Positions 1 to 7,682 of a stretch of DNA of 9,150 nt are shown here, piece by piece (within the stretch, counting starts at the first letter, position 1; every line of letters starts with the position of its first letter). Location: assembly GCA_949547975.1 (NCBI GenBank), contig CATITW010000129.1, forward strand, positions 1 to 9,150, given 5' to 3'. The position numbers and the translations under genes were made by a program. This stretch comes from Cryomorphaceae bacterium. GTDB taxonomy: Bacteria > Bacteroidota > Bacteroidia > Flavobacteriales > Schleiferiaceae. Under the pieces are notes generated by a model. That model was not told the origin of the DNA and searched no databases. It was given only the letters and a program-made list of their open reading frames with translations.

Positions 1-2882
1 GTGTCGAACACCTCGAACACACTCTTTCCTGCGTACTGCTCAAACTTTAAGTTTTGCTTTTTCAAATAAGGAAGCTGCGAGAGCAGGTTGTTACGCAGCA
101 CTCGTGGGAACAGGGTATCCCCTTGGTACGAACACAAAATAGGGTCCGAAAATCCGTTCCGATCGAAATCGTTTACAAACAGGGCCATCGGCTTTTGCGG
201 GCTCGCAGCAAGGCGGCAATTCTCACCTAAATTCCCAGCAACAATGTCCATCCAACCGTCTCCATCCACATCGGCCAATTCCATCGTATTCCACAATCCC
301 TGGCTGTGGTCAAAGCCGCGCTCTAAGGTCTGTTCCTTAAAAATCGCGTTCCCATCATTCACCCAAACTCGAACGCCCGACCAATCGCCGACGCTCAACA
401 GGTCCATATCTCCGTCATTGTCAATGTCCGCCGCTGCGCAATCTGTCAGCATGCCCAACCGCTGGAAACTACGTGTGGTCCGTCGCTCATTTCGCAGCTG
501 GCCGTTGCCGTAATTTTTCAAATACAAACTGCTTGCCGGCATTCCGTAACTCCCTTTCACTCCGCGCACGGCCACAAACACATCTTGCAGACCGTCTCCG
601 TCAAAATCGGCCACGGCGATGCTCGAAGAACGCACACCAAGTTTTGGCAGCGCCTCTTCATCATAGCTAAAACCGCCACGCCCGTTGTTCTTATAGATAC
701 GATCCAGCAACCCACGATCGCCCGAGGCCAAAGTCATCGAACCACTCGCCACGTACAGATCTAAATCGCCGTCGTTGTCGTAGTCAAAAAATTTCGCGTC
801 TGTATCCTCTGCTGCGGCATGTGCGCCGAACGGACCGTTTTTCGATGGACGCCAAACACCCCCTGCCGCTCCAAAGAACAAGTGTCCCTGTTCGCCCGCA
901 GCGGCACATTGATACACGTCGATAAACCCGTCTCCATTGATGTCGCCGTACGCGAGTTTCGCACCTTCAGTGGTAGTCATTTGCGGAAGTAGGCGCTCTT
1001 CATTGAATTGGCTAAAATGATCTTCTTCACGACCACCCATAGTCGTCGCCAATTTCAACAGAACCTCACTTTCATCACGGCGCGCACGCCCCGTCACATC
1101 CTGCATCGTGATCTGGTACAAGCTGTCCGCCTTCACGCTCGTCCATACCGTCTCTTTCGCCCCGTCCCAGTCGATCACCAGGCTGTCTAAGCGCGTCACA
1201 GCCCCTAAACCCAAGTGAACTCGCGGATCTACCGAGCTCTGGAATCCTTTCATCGGTACATTTTCCGCGTAAAACAGCGCGCCATTCGCATAACCGTACA
1301 CCTTCGCGCCGATTGCCGCAGTACCGTCCTCACGGCGCAAATCCAGCTGAACGCTATGGTTCTCCGGGTGCATCTTTTCCGCATTGTTCCGCCACAAGAA
1401 AGGTGCCTGATTCGTGTTGTTTACGATCAAATCCAGGTCGCCATCGTTGTCGAGGTCACCGTACACTGCCCCGTTGCTGTGCGAAGGCACTTCCAATCCC
1501 CAAGCCTCCGTTCTATTTTCAAACGCAAGTCCCTTGCCCACATTCTGGTAGGCGTAGTTTGGAATGCGTGTGGAAGGCATCAGGTCGATGAGTTCTTTGT
1601 AGTTCACACCTTCGTCGGTAACGATCGAGCGCATCACCTCCTCGTTGGAAATGTAGTTGATGTAATCTTGGTCGGTCAGGTCGTGGTTGATCCCGTTTGA
1701 GATGTAGATGTCGCGCCAGCCGTCGTTGTCGAGATCGGCGATCAATGCGCCCCAAGACCAGTCAGTCGCCTCTACACCAGCGAGTTGTCCGACCTCTTGA
1801 AAGTCGCCCTCGGTGGTGTTCAGGTGCAGCATGTTGCGGTTGAACTGGTGGTAGTAGCCCCACTTGAGTTTCCCTTGGTACACGTCCCAATTTTCAAACG
1901 TTGTGGTCTGATTCAATCGGCGTACACTTTCCGGAAGCATGTCCGTCACGAAAATATCCGGTGACGCATCGTTGTTGATGTCCGCCATGTCCGCACCCAT
2001 CGAAGCGAATGAGGTGTGGCGCATGTGCAACTCCAATTCTTCGCGGAAGCTCCCGTCCTGATTGTTGATGTACAAATAGTCTTTTTCGAAGAAGTCGTTC
2101 GAGATGTAGATGTCCAGCCAGCCGTCGCCATTCACGTCGCCCACCGTGGTTCCTAATCCAAAACCAATTTCACTTCCCAATATTCCCGCCGCTTCACTCA
2201 CATCCGTAAATGCCGCTCCATCGTTGCGGTACAGCTTGTCTCCACCTTCAGCATCGCGAACTTCCCGCGAGCTCTTTTCCAAGTTGAAACTTCCGATCGC
2301 TCGGTAGCTGTTGTTCAGCACATACAAATCCAAATCGCCGTCTTTGTCGTAGTCAAAAAACACCCCGTGCGTGGACAACCCTTGATCGTCAATGCCCCAC
2401 GTTGCGGCCTCTTCACGGAAGGTCAGATCGCCGTTATTAATAAAGAGTTCATTCGCCCTTGAATCGCCTTTGATGTCGCCAGAATTGGACACATAAATGT
2501 CCAAAAGTCCGTCTCCATTCACATCCGCCATCGCAACGCCTGTCGACCAAGATTGGTTTCCAGCTACGCCAGAGGTTGCGGTGATGTCTTCAAATTTGAA
2601 GTTGCCTTTGTTCAAAAAGAGCTTATTGTCCTTCTGATTGGCTGTGAAAAAAAGATCGACTAAGCCGTCGTTATTGATATCGCCCACCGCTACGCCGCCG
2701 CCGTTGTAAAAATTGCGGTACGTGAACACGTTAAAGTCCTTATCGTAGGTCAGGTCATTTTGAAAATCGATGCCCGCTTCGGCCAGGTCCATTTGCGTAA
2801 AAAGCGTGGTGATCGGTGCCTCTTGCGTACAAGCAAACAAGGCAAGGGAAAATGCTGCTACAATGGGTAGACGTTTGATCAT
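1..2882 (-). CDS. FG-GAP/VCBS-repeat lipoprotein with ASPIC/UnbV domain, 3' end outside window
   Basis: An open frame of 960 codons runs from ATG at 2882-2880 to the window edge without a stop, so the C-terminus is missing. The first 18 residues form a lipoprotein signal ending in lipobox LFAC (Cys18), which supports this start and predicts a lipidated envelope protein, probably at the cell surface. I count 13 Asp-rich calcium-binding-type loops (DxNxDGxxD style) starting near residues 68, 120, 177, 249, 301, 383, 476, 647, 700, 759, 819, 871 and 905. These are typical of FG-GAP/VCBS beta-propeller blades. The stretch at about 508-592 (VHLGLG, then a DSLVIDW motif) matches the ASPIC/UnbV domain and separates two blade sets. 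Family members in Bacteroidota are usually about 1100 residues and often follow susC/susD, as here. A surface-binding or adhesion role in the SusCD system is inference. There is no Shine-Dalgarno; the bases just before ATG are pyrimidine-rich (CACCTCCC). Unlike susD it favours GTG and GGC codons. Confidence 0.93.
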   Translation of the reverse strand, partial: MIKRLPIVAAFSLALFACTQEAPITTLFTQMDLAEAGIDFQNDLTYDKDFNVFTYRNFYNGGGVAVGDINNDGLVDLFFTANQKDNKLFLNKGNFKFEDITATSGVAGNQSWSTGVAMADVNGDGLLDIYVSNSGDIKGDSRANELFINNGDLTFREEAATWGIDDQGLSTHGVFFDYDKDGDLDLYVLNNSYRAIGSFNLEKSSREVRDAEGGDKLYRNDGAAFTDVSEAAGILGSEIGFGLGTTVGDVNGDGWLDIYISNDFFEKDYLYINNQDGSFREELELHMRHTSFASMGADMADINNDASPDIFVTDMLPESVRRLNQTTTFENWDVYQGKLKWGYYHQFNRNMLHLNTTEGDFQEVGQLAGVEATDWSWGALIADLDNDGWRDIYISNGINHDLTDQDYINYISNEEVMRSIVTDEGVNYKELIDLMPSTRIPNYAYQNVGKGLAFENRTEAWGLEVPSHSNGAVYGDLDNDGDLDLIVNNTNQAPFLWRNNAEKMHPENHSVQLDLRREDGTAAIGAKVYGYANGALFYAENVPMKGFQSSVDPRVHLGLGAVTRLDSLVIDWDGAKETVWTSVKADSLYQITMQDVTGRARRDESEVLLKLATTMGGREEDHFSQFNEERLLPQMTTTEGAKLAYGDINGDGFIDVYQCAAAGEQGHLFFGAAGGVWRPSKNGPFGAHAAAEDTDAKFFDYDNDGDLDLYVASGSMTLASGDRGLLDRIYKNNGRGGFSYDEEALPKLGVRSSSIAVADFDGDGLQDVFVAVRGVKGSYGMPASSLYLKNYGNGQLRNERRTTRSFQRLGMLTDCAAADIDNDGDMDLLSVGDWSGVRVWVNDGNAIFKEQTLERGFDHSQGLWNTMELADVDGDGWMDIVAGNLGENCRLAASPQKPMALFVNDFDRNGFSDPILCSYQGDTLFPRVLRNNLLSQLPYLKKQNLKFEQYAGKSVFEVFD
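763..791 (-). repeat. Internal direct repeat, copy A (FG-GAP blade)
   Basis: This 29-bp stretch matches 2332-2360 at 28 of 29 positions. It encodes FDYDNDGDLD preceded by another Phe (residues about 698-708 of the lipoprotein). It is a repeated blade loop inside the gene, not a mobile element. Confidence 0.7.
2332..2360 (-). repeat. Internal direct repeat, copy B (FG-GAP blade)
   Basis: This is the partner of 763-791, with one base difference in 29. It encodes the FDYDKDGDLD loop (residues about 175-185). The single mismatch lies in the Asn/Lys codon of the loop. Confidence 0.7.
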
Positions 2883-2911
2883 GGGAGGTGGCGTTGTTAC
2901 GAAAAGCAATA

Positions 2912-2943
2912 TAAAAAAGAAAGCCAGCACCTAAGTGCTGGCT
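2912..2943 (-). terminator. Intrinsic terminator downstream of susD
   Basis: On the minus strand a perfect 9-bp stem (arms AGCCAGCAC and GTGCTGGCT, 2922-2943, loop of four bases) is followed by a T-rich tract (TTTCTTTTTT, 2921-2912). It starts 42 bases after the susD stop and ends about 30 bases before the FG-GAP lipoprotein start. It should end most susC-susD transcripts, so the downstream gene would depend on read-through or on a promoter overlapping this site. Confidence 0.88.
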
Positions 2944-2985
2944 CCTTACTTAAAACAATATGTTTAACTAAAAACCGGGGGTAGA

Positions 2986-4488
2986 TTACTCAGCTGGGTA
3001 ACCTGGGTTTTGAGTAAGATTCGGGTTTGCACCGAGTGCTGAGAACGGAATTGGGAACAACTTCACGTAATCTTCGTTTGTAGTTTCCTTCATCTCCCAA
3101 GCTTGCGTGAACTTACCGAAGCGGATAAGATCCTGACGTCTTACACCTTCCCATGCAAGCTCAAATCCACGCTCTTCGAGTAGATCGTCTAGCGTTAGAG
3201 TGGTACGAGCTGCTGCACCTGCACGTGAACGGATGTCGTTAACGATCGCAAGTGCACCTGCATCATCACCTTGACGTAATAACGCCTCAGCTTTGATAAG
3301 GTGGATGTCCGCGTAACGGATGAGGATGTAGTCGTTACCCGACTCACCACCTTGCTCTCCTGGATCGATGCCGTATTTCACAACACGTACTCCGTCCGTC
3401 TCTGTAGCACCAGTGATACCAGTGATTGAAGAAGTAAAGTTCAACGCGTTACCCTGGCGATCTTCTAGCGCGTTACCGTCGCCGTCGTACTGTTGTCCTA
3501 CTAAGAAGATATCGTGACGAGCGTCAGCGGTATCGAACGTATTGTAGAAGTCAGCAAGTGTACAGAATCCGTTCCATGGAGAAGAAGGCAGCTGGTTGTA
3601 GTGCATCGTTCTCATGTTAAACGTAAGACCTAAGCCACCTTGTGCAACGTTAGGTACAACAAAAACGTGCTCAGAACCACCTGCATTGTCTGCAGAGAAG
3701 TTGTCGTGGAAATCTGACTCCAACGAGAACATGTTGCTGTTGATCACCATGTCAGCGTGTGAGATTGCATCCGCTAAACGCGCAGTTCCTGTGAACTCCT
3801 CAGCGTTGATGTACATTCTTGCCAAAAGACCGTGCGCTGAGTATTTCGTTACACGACCTTGCTGGTCAGAACCGTGCGAATCTTTTAGATCTGCGATTGC
3901 TGCAAGTAGTTCAGCTTCGATGTAATCGAATACCTCTGTACGCGTGTTTCTTGCAGGCAGGTTCGTAGGATCAATCGCTGCAGTTTGAAGGATCGGTACA
4001 CCACCGTAGAAGTCCATCAACTGGAAGTAGTAGAATGCACGTAGTACACGAGCTTCAGCCATCAATGTGTTTTTGCTGTACACAGAGAATAGGCTTTCGT
4101 CCGCACCTTCCAAATCATAAATGAACTGGTTGGTTTGAGCGAGACCTTTGTTGGCATCGTTCCAGTGTGCTACAACCTCAGCGTTTGTAGGCGTCCAGTT
4201 GTGCTGGTGCAACTCTCTCCATTTACCACCATCACCCCAGTCACCACCGCGCGTAGGCACGATCGTTTCGTCTGAAGAAATCTGGCTGTTGTTGAAGTAC
4301 CCCCATAGTAGCGGGCGCAAGTTTCCGTAAGCGTTAACGAGTACTGAGTAGTAATCGCCTTCGCTTGAGAAGAAGTTATCTGCGGTGATATCCTCGTAGA
4401 TAGTTTCTTCTAGATCAGTACAGCTTTGGAACGTAACTGTCGAAACGGCGGCGGCTGCAATCAATGCGATTTTTGAAAATCTTTTCAT
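2986..4488 (-). CDS. SusD/RagB-family surface glycan-binding lipoprotein
   Basis: This is a complete 500-residue SusD-family protein, close to the usual family length. The signal peptide ends in lipobox FQSC with lipidated Cys23, which predicts anchoring on the outer leaflet of the outer membrane. Family hallmarks are visible. There is an aromatic- and Gly-rich early segment, PTRGGDWGDGGKW (78-90), with HNWTP at 96-100. TPR-type helices include EARVLRAFYYFQLMDFYGG (145-163) and RYADIHLIKAEALLR (391-405). Near the C-terminus are the ERGFELAWEGVRRQDLIR segment (439-456) and the PIP...NPGY ending. SusD proteins act as the lid of the SusC transporter and help capture oligosaccharides or other oligomers. 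The ATG lies 20 bases after the susC stop, so the two are almost certainly co-transcribed. A terminator follows the gene. The substrate cannot be inferred because no enzyme is encoded nearby. Confidence 0.97.
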   Translation of the reverse strand: MKRFSKIALIAAAAVSTVTFQSCTDLEETIYEDITADNFFSSEGDYYSVLVNAYGNLRPLLWGYFNNSQISSDETIVPTRGGDWGDGGKWRELHQHNWTPTNAEVVAHWNDANKGLAQTNQFIYDLEGADESLFSVYSKNTLMAEARVLRAFYYFQLMDFYGGVPILQTAAIDPTNLPARNTRTEVFDYIEAELLAAIADLKDSHGSDQQGRVTKYSAHGLLARMYINAEEFTGTARLADAISHADMVINSNMFSLESDFHDNFSADNAGGSEHVFVVPNVAQGGLGLTFNMRTMHYNQLPSSPWNGFCTLADFYNTFDTADARHDIFLVGQQYDGDGNALEDRQGNALNFTSSITGITGATETDGVRVVKYGIDPGEQGGESGNDYILIRYADIHLIKAEALLRQGDDAGALAIVNDIRSRAGAAARTTLTLDDLLEERGFELAWEGVRRQDLIRFGKFTQAWEMKETTNEDYVKLFPIPFSALGANPNLTQNPGYPAE

Positions 4489-4508
4489 TGTATCGATCTG
4501 TTTTTAAA

Positions 4509-7289
4509 TTATTTCAAGTTGAATTTCACGTTCAACGCAATAGTGCGTGCACGTGGGTAGTTGGTGTAATCCACACCGATAGATGGTGCACCGTTTGCAG
4601 AAGCAGACGTGTTTACCTCTGGATCGTAACCTGTGTAGTTCGTGAACAACATCAAGTTCTGTCCGCTCAACCCTACCACTGCAGAGTTCAACCAATCTGA
4701 ACCTTCCACATCAATATTGTAAGAGATGTTCAAGTTGTCCAAACGTAGGAACGAAGCGTCTTCGATCCACTGTGAAGAGTACGTAGGCGTTGAAGTCAAC
4801 ATAGCATCGTCAAAGTCAAGTGCTGGCTTCAACAAGTTGATGTTGGTGTTCAAGTTATCCAAAGTAGTGTACTCCATAGCAGTGTTGTTGAATACGCTAC
4901 CGCCTTGCTGGCCACGGAAGAAGATGTTCGCATTGAATTTACCGAATGTGAACGTGTTCATCAAACCGTAAGTGAAGTTAGGCTGAGCCAAACCGATCAC
5001 CTCTGGTTCTGAACCGTAAGATCCATCAGCTTCGTTGTATACCAAACCGTAGAATGTACCGTACGCTTCACCTACAACTAGCTTCTGAGCAAATGCACCA
5101 GACTGACCAGCACCTGAGATAGGAGCCGTTAGAATTTCAGAGTTTGTACCCAAATCTTCTACAACCAATCTTGAACGTGAAACGTTGAAGCCGATGTCCC
5201 AACCGAAGTCAGAAGAGCTTACAAGTGCGTAGTTCATCATAAGGTCGAAACCGTTGTTTGAAGTAGCACCTACGTTAGCAAGCAATGTTGGAGCAACCGA
5301 TGGAGCCGGTGCAGGAACAGTCAACAATAGGTTGTCTGTGTTTTTCTGGAAGAGATCCAAAGAACCGTAGAATTTACCACCGTTAAGCTCGAAGTCAAGA
5401 CCGATGTTTGTAGAAGCAGTGCTTTCCCAACGTAGTGATGGGTTGGCTGGGTTCAAGTACCCTGTACCTGAAGTAGCTGTTCCACCGATAACTGCGTTAG
5501 AACCTGTACCGATACGAGCGATACTCTGGTATTCACCGATCGCTTCGTTACCTACAACACCCCAACCTGCGCGGAGTTTCAAATCAGAGAAAGTCTCTGG
5601 AACGAAGTCAAATTCAGACAAGCGCAATGCCGCTGCAAACGACGGGAATACCCCCCATTTGTTGTCCGCACCGAACTTCGAAGAACCATCACGACGAACC
5701 GTACCGGTCAACATCAACTTTCCGTCGATATCGTAGTTTGCACGACCGAAGAACGAGATCAAGCGAGACTGTCCACGGTACGAGTATTTGTCACCCAACT
5801 GTGCGCGACCACCGCCATCAAGGTTGTTGAAGCTGTAGTTGTCAGTTACGAATTCGTACGCAGTAGCACCGAAACCTTCGTAGTTGTTTTCTTGCCAAGA
5901 GTACCCACCCATAACATTCAACATGTTACCAGCAACCTCTTTGTCGTAGTTCAAGTACGTCTCCAAAACTGTAGAAGAAACTTGACCGTATTTCTGAGAA
6001 CCTACACCGTTATCAGCTACACCGTAAGGAGTAGACTTAGGAAGGTAAGTTTTACGAATGGTATTGTACGTATCGTAACCCGTATTCACAGTAGCGCTCA
6101 AACCGTCAACAACATCGCCGAGGTCCAAACGAGCAGAACCGTTCATAGTCAAACTCAATGTGCGCGCAACATCATCAATCTCAAGCGCTGCTTGAACTGG
6201 GTTACGAACAGAGTTAGATACAAACGTGTAGTTCCCGTCTTCGTCGTATACTGGAAGGGTCGGGTTCATCTTCATTACGTTCGTGAACAAACCACCCTCG
6301 AAACCACCAGTTTGCTGGTAAGGAGTCAAGTTATCGTCTTGCTGAGAAACGTTGATGTTTCCAGAAAGCGTTAGTTTGTCGTTCAACGTTTTTTGATTCA
6401 AGCTCAAACGGCTCGTGAAACGCTCAGTACCTGAGTTCAATACAATACCGTCTTGGTCTAAATAACCTAAAGACAAACGGTACGAACCTTTTTCGTTACC
6501 ACCGTTCAAGCTTAGGTTGTGCTGTTGAGAAATACCTGTTTGGAAGATTTCATCTTGCCAATCTGTATTCGCATTGCCTAAAGTGTTTCCAAGGTTGAAA
6601 CGGTTTACCGCATCGCGGTATTCATCAGCGTTCAAAAGGTCTAGCTTTTTAGCAAGTGTTGAAGCAGAAACTTGGTAGTTGTAATCTACGCTCATGCGAC
6701 CGCTTGCGCCTTTCTTCGTAGTAATCAATACTACACCGTTCGCACCACGTGCACCGTAGATTGCAGTCGCAGAAGCGTCTTTCAATACCGTGATCGACTC
6801 GATGTCGTTCGGGTTCAAACGAGAAAGTGGGTTACGCTGAGAACCGCCAGTTTGGCCTGTTCCGTCTGGAAGCGTATTCGCAGCTTGGATCGGCATTCCG
6901 TCGATCACGTACAACGGCTCATTCGAAGAAGAGATCGAAGTACCACCACGTACACGTACGCTTACACCACCACCTGGCTCACCGTTAGTAGGTGTGATAG
7001 TGATACCTGCAGCTTTACCCTGGATCAACAATTCTGGAGATGTAACAACACCACCGTTGAAATCTTCGGCACTTACTTGAGCAGAAGAACCCGTAAGGTC
7101 TTTCTTCTTCTGAGTACCATAACCAATGACCACAACTTCTTCAAGTTGGTCAAACAACATGTCTGCTTGAGACATTGTATCGTCATCTCCTTCGCCTTCA
7201 CTCTGTGCATACGCTACTTGAGATCCAAGTAGGAGCATAGAGCACCAAAGCGTCGTTGAGGACAAAACACGACGTAGATTTTGATTCAT
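4509..7289 (-). CDS. SusC/RagA-family TonB-dependent outer-membrane transporter, short N-terminus
   Basis: This is a 926-residue TonB-dependent receptor that imports ligand across the outer membrane using TonB-ExbBD energy. A signal peptide with likely cleavage after AYA (residue 28) is followed by a short acidic linker (29-50) and a TonB-box-like segment EEVVVIGYGTQ (50-60). The plug follows at about 61-195, with SusC signatures LYVIDGMPI (126-134) and IESITVLKDASATAIYGARG (163-182). The rest is a beta-barrel ending in NVKFNLK. Most SusC proteins carry a carboxypeptidase-regulatory-like domain of roughly 80-100 residues between signal peptide and TonB box, and many total about 1000 residues or more. 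Here that domain is absent, and the upstream DNA has no open frame that could encode it. The start is secure because the signal peptide begins at this Met. It is the first gene of a susC-susD pair; its partner starts 20 bases after the stop. Confidence 0.97.
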   Translation of the reverse strand: MNQNLRRVLSSTTLWCSMLLLGSQVAYAQSEGEGDDDTMSQADMLFDQLEEVVVIGYGTQKKKDLTGSSAQVSAEDFNGGVVTSPELLIQGKAAGITITPTNGEPGGGVSVRVRGGTSISSSNEPLYVIDGMPIQAANTLPDGTGQTGGSQRNPLSRLNPNDIESITVLKDASATAIYGARGANGVVLITTKKGASGRMSVDYNYQVSASTLAKKLDLLNADEYRDAVNRFNLGNTLGNANTDWQDEIFQTGISQQHNLSLNGGNEKGSYRLSLGYLDQDGIVLNSGTERFTSRLSLNQKTLNDKLTLSGNINVSQQDDNLTPYQQTGGFEGGLFTNVMKMNPTLPVYDEDGNYTFVSNSVRNPVQAALEIDDVARTLSLTMNGSARLDLGDVVDGLSATVNTGYDTYNTIRKTYLPKSTPYGVADNGVGSQKYGQVSSTVLETYLNYDKEVAGNMLNVMGGYSWQENNYEGFGATAYEFVTDNYSFNNLDGGGRAQLGDKYSYRGQSRLISFFGRANYDIDGKLMLTGTVRRDGSSKFGADNKWGVFPSFAAALRLSEFDFVPETFSDLKLRAGWGVVGNEAIGEYQSIARIGTGSNAVIGGTATSGTGYLNPANPSLRWESTASTNIGLDFELNGGKFYGSLDLFQKNTDNLLLTVPAPAPSVAPTLLANVGATSNNGFDLMMNYALVSSSDFGWDIGFNVSRSRLVVEDLGTNSEILTAPISGAGQSGAFAQKLVVGEAYGTFYGLVYNEADGSYGSEPEVIGLAQPNFTYGLMNTFTFGKFNANIFFRGQQGGSVFNNTAMEYTTLDNLNTNINLLKPALDFDDAMLTSTPTYSSQWIEDASFLRLDNLNISYNIDVEGSDWLNSAVVGLSGQNLMLFTNYTGYDPEVNTSASANGAPSIGVDYTNYPRARTIALNVKFNLK

Positions 7290-7339
7290 AATTATTTGTG
7301 TTAACGATTAAGTCACAATAATATGAAGTTTTTTTGAAT

Positions 7340-7385
7340 AGTGTATATATGACACTTAATAATTCGCCACATTATTACACGTGTC
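7340..7385. repeat. Overlapping inverted repeats upstream of susC, possible operator or leader structure
   Basis: Several arms overlap: AGTGT (7340-7344) with ACACT (7352-7356); TAATAAT (7357-7363) with ATTATTA (7371-7377) around a 7-base loop; GACAC (7351-7355) with GTGTC (7381-7385); and the 8-bp palindrome ACACGTGT (7377-7384). GACAC can pair with one or the other GTGT arm, so the folds are mutually exclusive. The cluster lies about 50-95 bases before the susC ATG, where an operator or 5' leader would be. Functional assignment is inference, since AT-rich DNA gives short repeats by chance. Confidence 0.35.
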
Positions 7386-7645
7386 TTTGAAAGTGAGGTA
7401 AAGTGCCCTAAAATCAGGCATATTGAGAGATTTCGGAGCATTGAAATGTTTGCTCGATGTTCAAAATATGTAAGGGCGCAAATACGCAATACCGACCGAA
7501 GTCGTCGAATTCTCTTTGGACTGAAGTCCTAGATGAGACAAAATCATAAGAGGCTTTAAAATAAATTTACAATCCGCTTTGTGATTTGAAAAATCGGCGT
7601 AAATTTCGGCATACTTAAGAGTAGCTTAGGTTTATTGGTTTGGTT

Positions 7646-7672
7646 AACCCGGTCTTCGGACCGGGTTTTTTT
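7646..7672 (+). terminator. Strong hairpin terminator with T-tract on the plus strand
   Basis: A perfect 9-bp stem (AACCCGGTC / GACCGGGTT) closed by a TTCG tetraloop is followed on the plus strand by a seven-base T-tract (7666-7672). On the minus strand the hairpin lies just after the DUF5777 stop, but its T-run becomes an A-run before the stem and no T-tract follows (AACCAAACC). The geometry therefore fits termination of plus-strand transcripts. It may still act as a 3'-end stabilising hairpin for the minus-strand operon. Confidence 0.8.
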
Positions 7673-7682
7673 ATGCCCTAAA

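Larger units (their letters stand above)
7290..7682. other. 393-bp intergenic region upstream of susC
   Basis: No convincing gene is present. The longest frames that I found by reading both strands are about 28 codons (7446-7532 plus, and one on the minus strand) and look like chance. The region must hold the susC promoter and leader, but I see no exact match to the Bacteroidota consensus TTG-N17-20-TAnnTTTG on either strand. The nearest is a weak minus-strand TATTTTG at 7468-7462 with TTG at 7489-7487. It also holds an inverted-repeat cluster at 7340-7385, a small hairpin at 7518-7529 (GGACT-GA-AGTCC) and a plus-oriented terminator at 7646-7672. Confidence 0.6.

Noticed and set aside
1215..1755. 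Frames on both strands within the FG-GAP lipoprotein region that could suggest small separate genes
   Set aside because: One continuous 960-codon minus-strand frame with consistent FG-GAP motifs covers the region; the short frames are out-of-frame shadows caused by the low-complexity Asp/Gly codons.
763..2360. Repeated GTCGTTGTCG-like motifs suggesting a tandem or CRISPR-like repeat array
   Set aside because: They are irregularly spaced and in frame with the Asp-Asn-Asp-Gly loops, so they are coding repeats of the FG-GAP protein.
6672..7232. Long plus-strand frame of 186 codons opposite susC
   Set aside because: It lies entirely antisense to a clearly conserved SusC coding region and has no recognisable domain; other plus-strand frames over susC, susD and the FG-GAP gene are rejected for the same reason.
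7462..7489. Candidate susC promoter (TTG, 18-base spacer, TATTTTG on the minus strand)
   Set aside because: The downstream element deviates from TAnnTTTG, and similar partial matches are expected in AT-rich DNA; it is recorded only as the nearest match.
7446..7532. Possible 28-codon basic peptide on the plus strand in the intergenic gap
   Set aside because: It is short, has no visible ribosome-binding or promoter signal, and a frame of equal length occurs by chance on the other strand.
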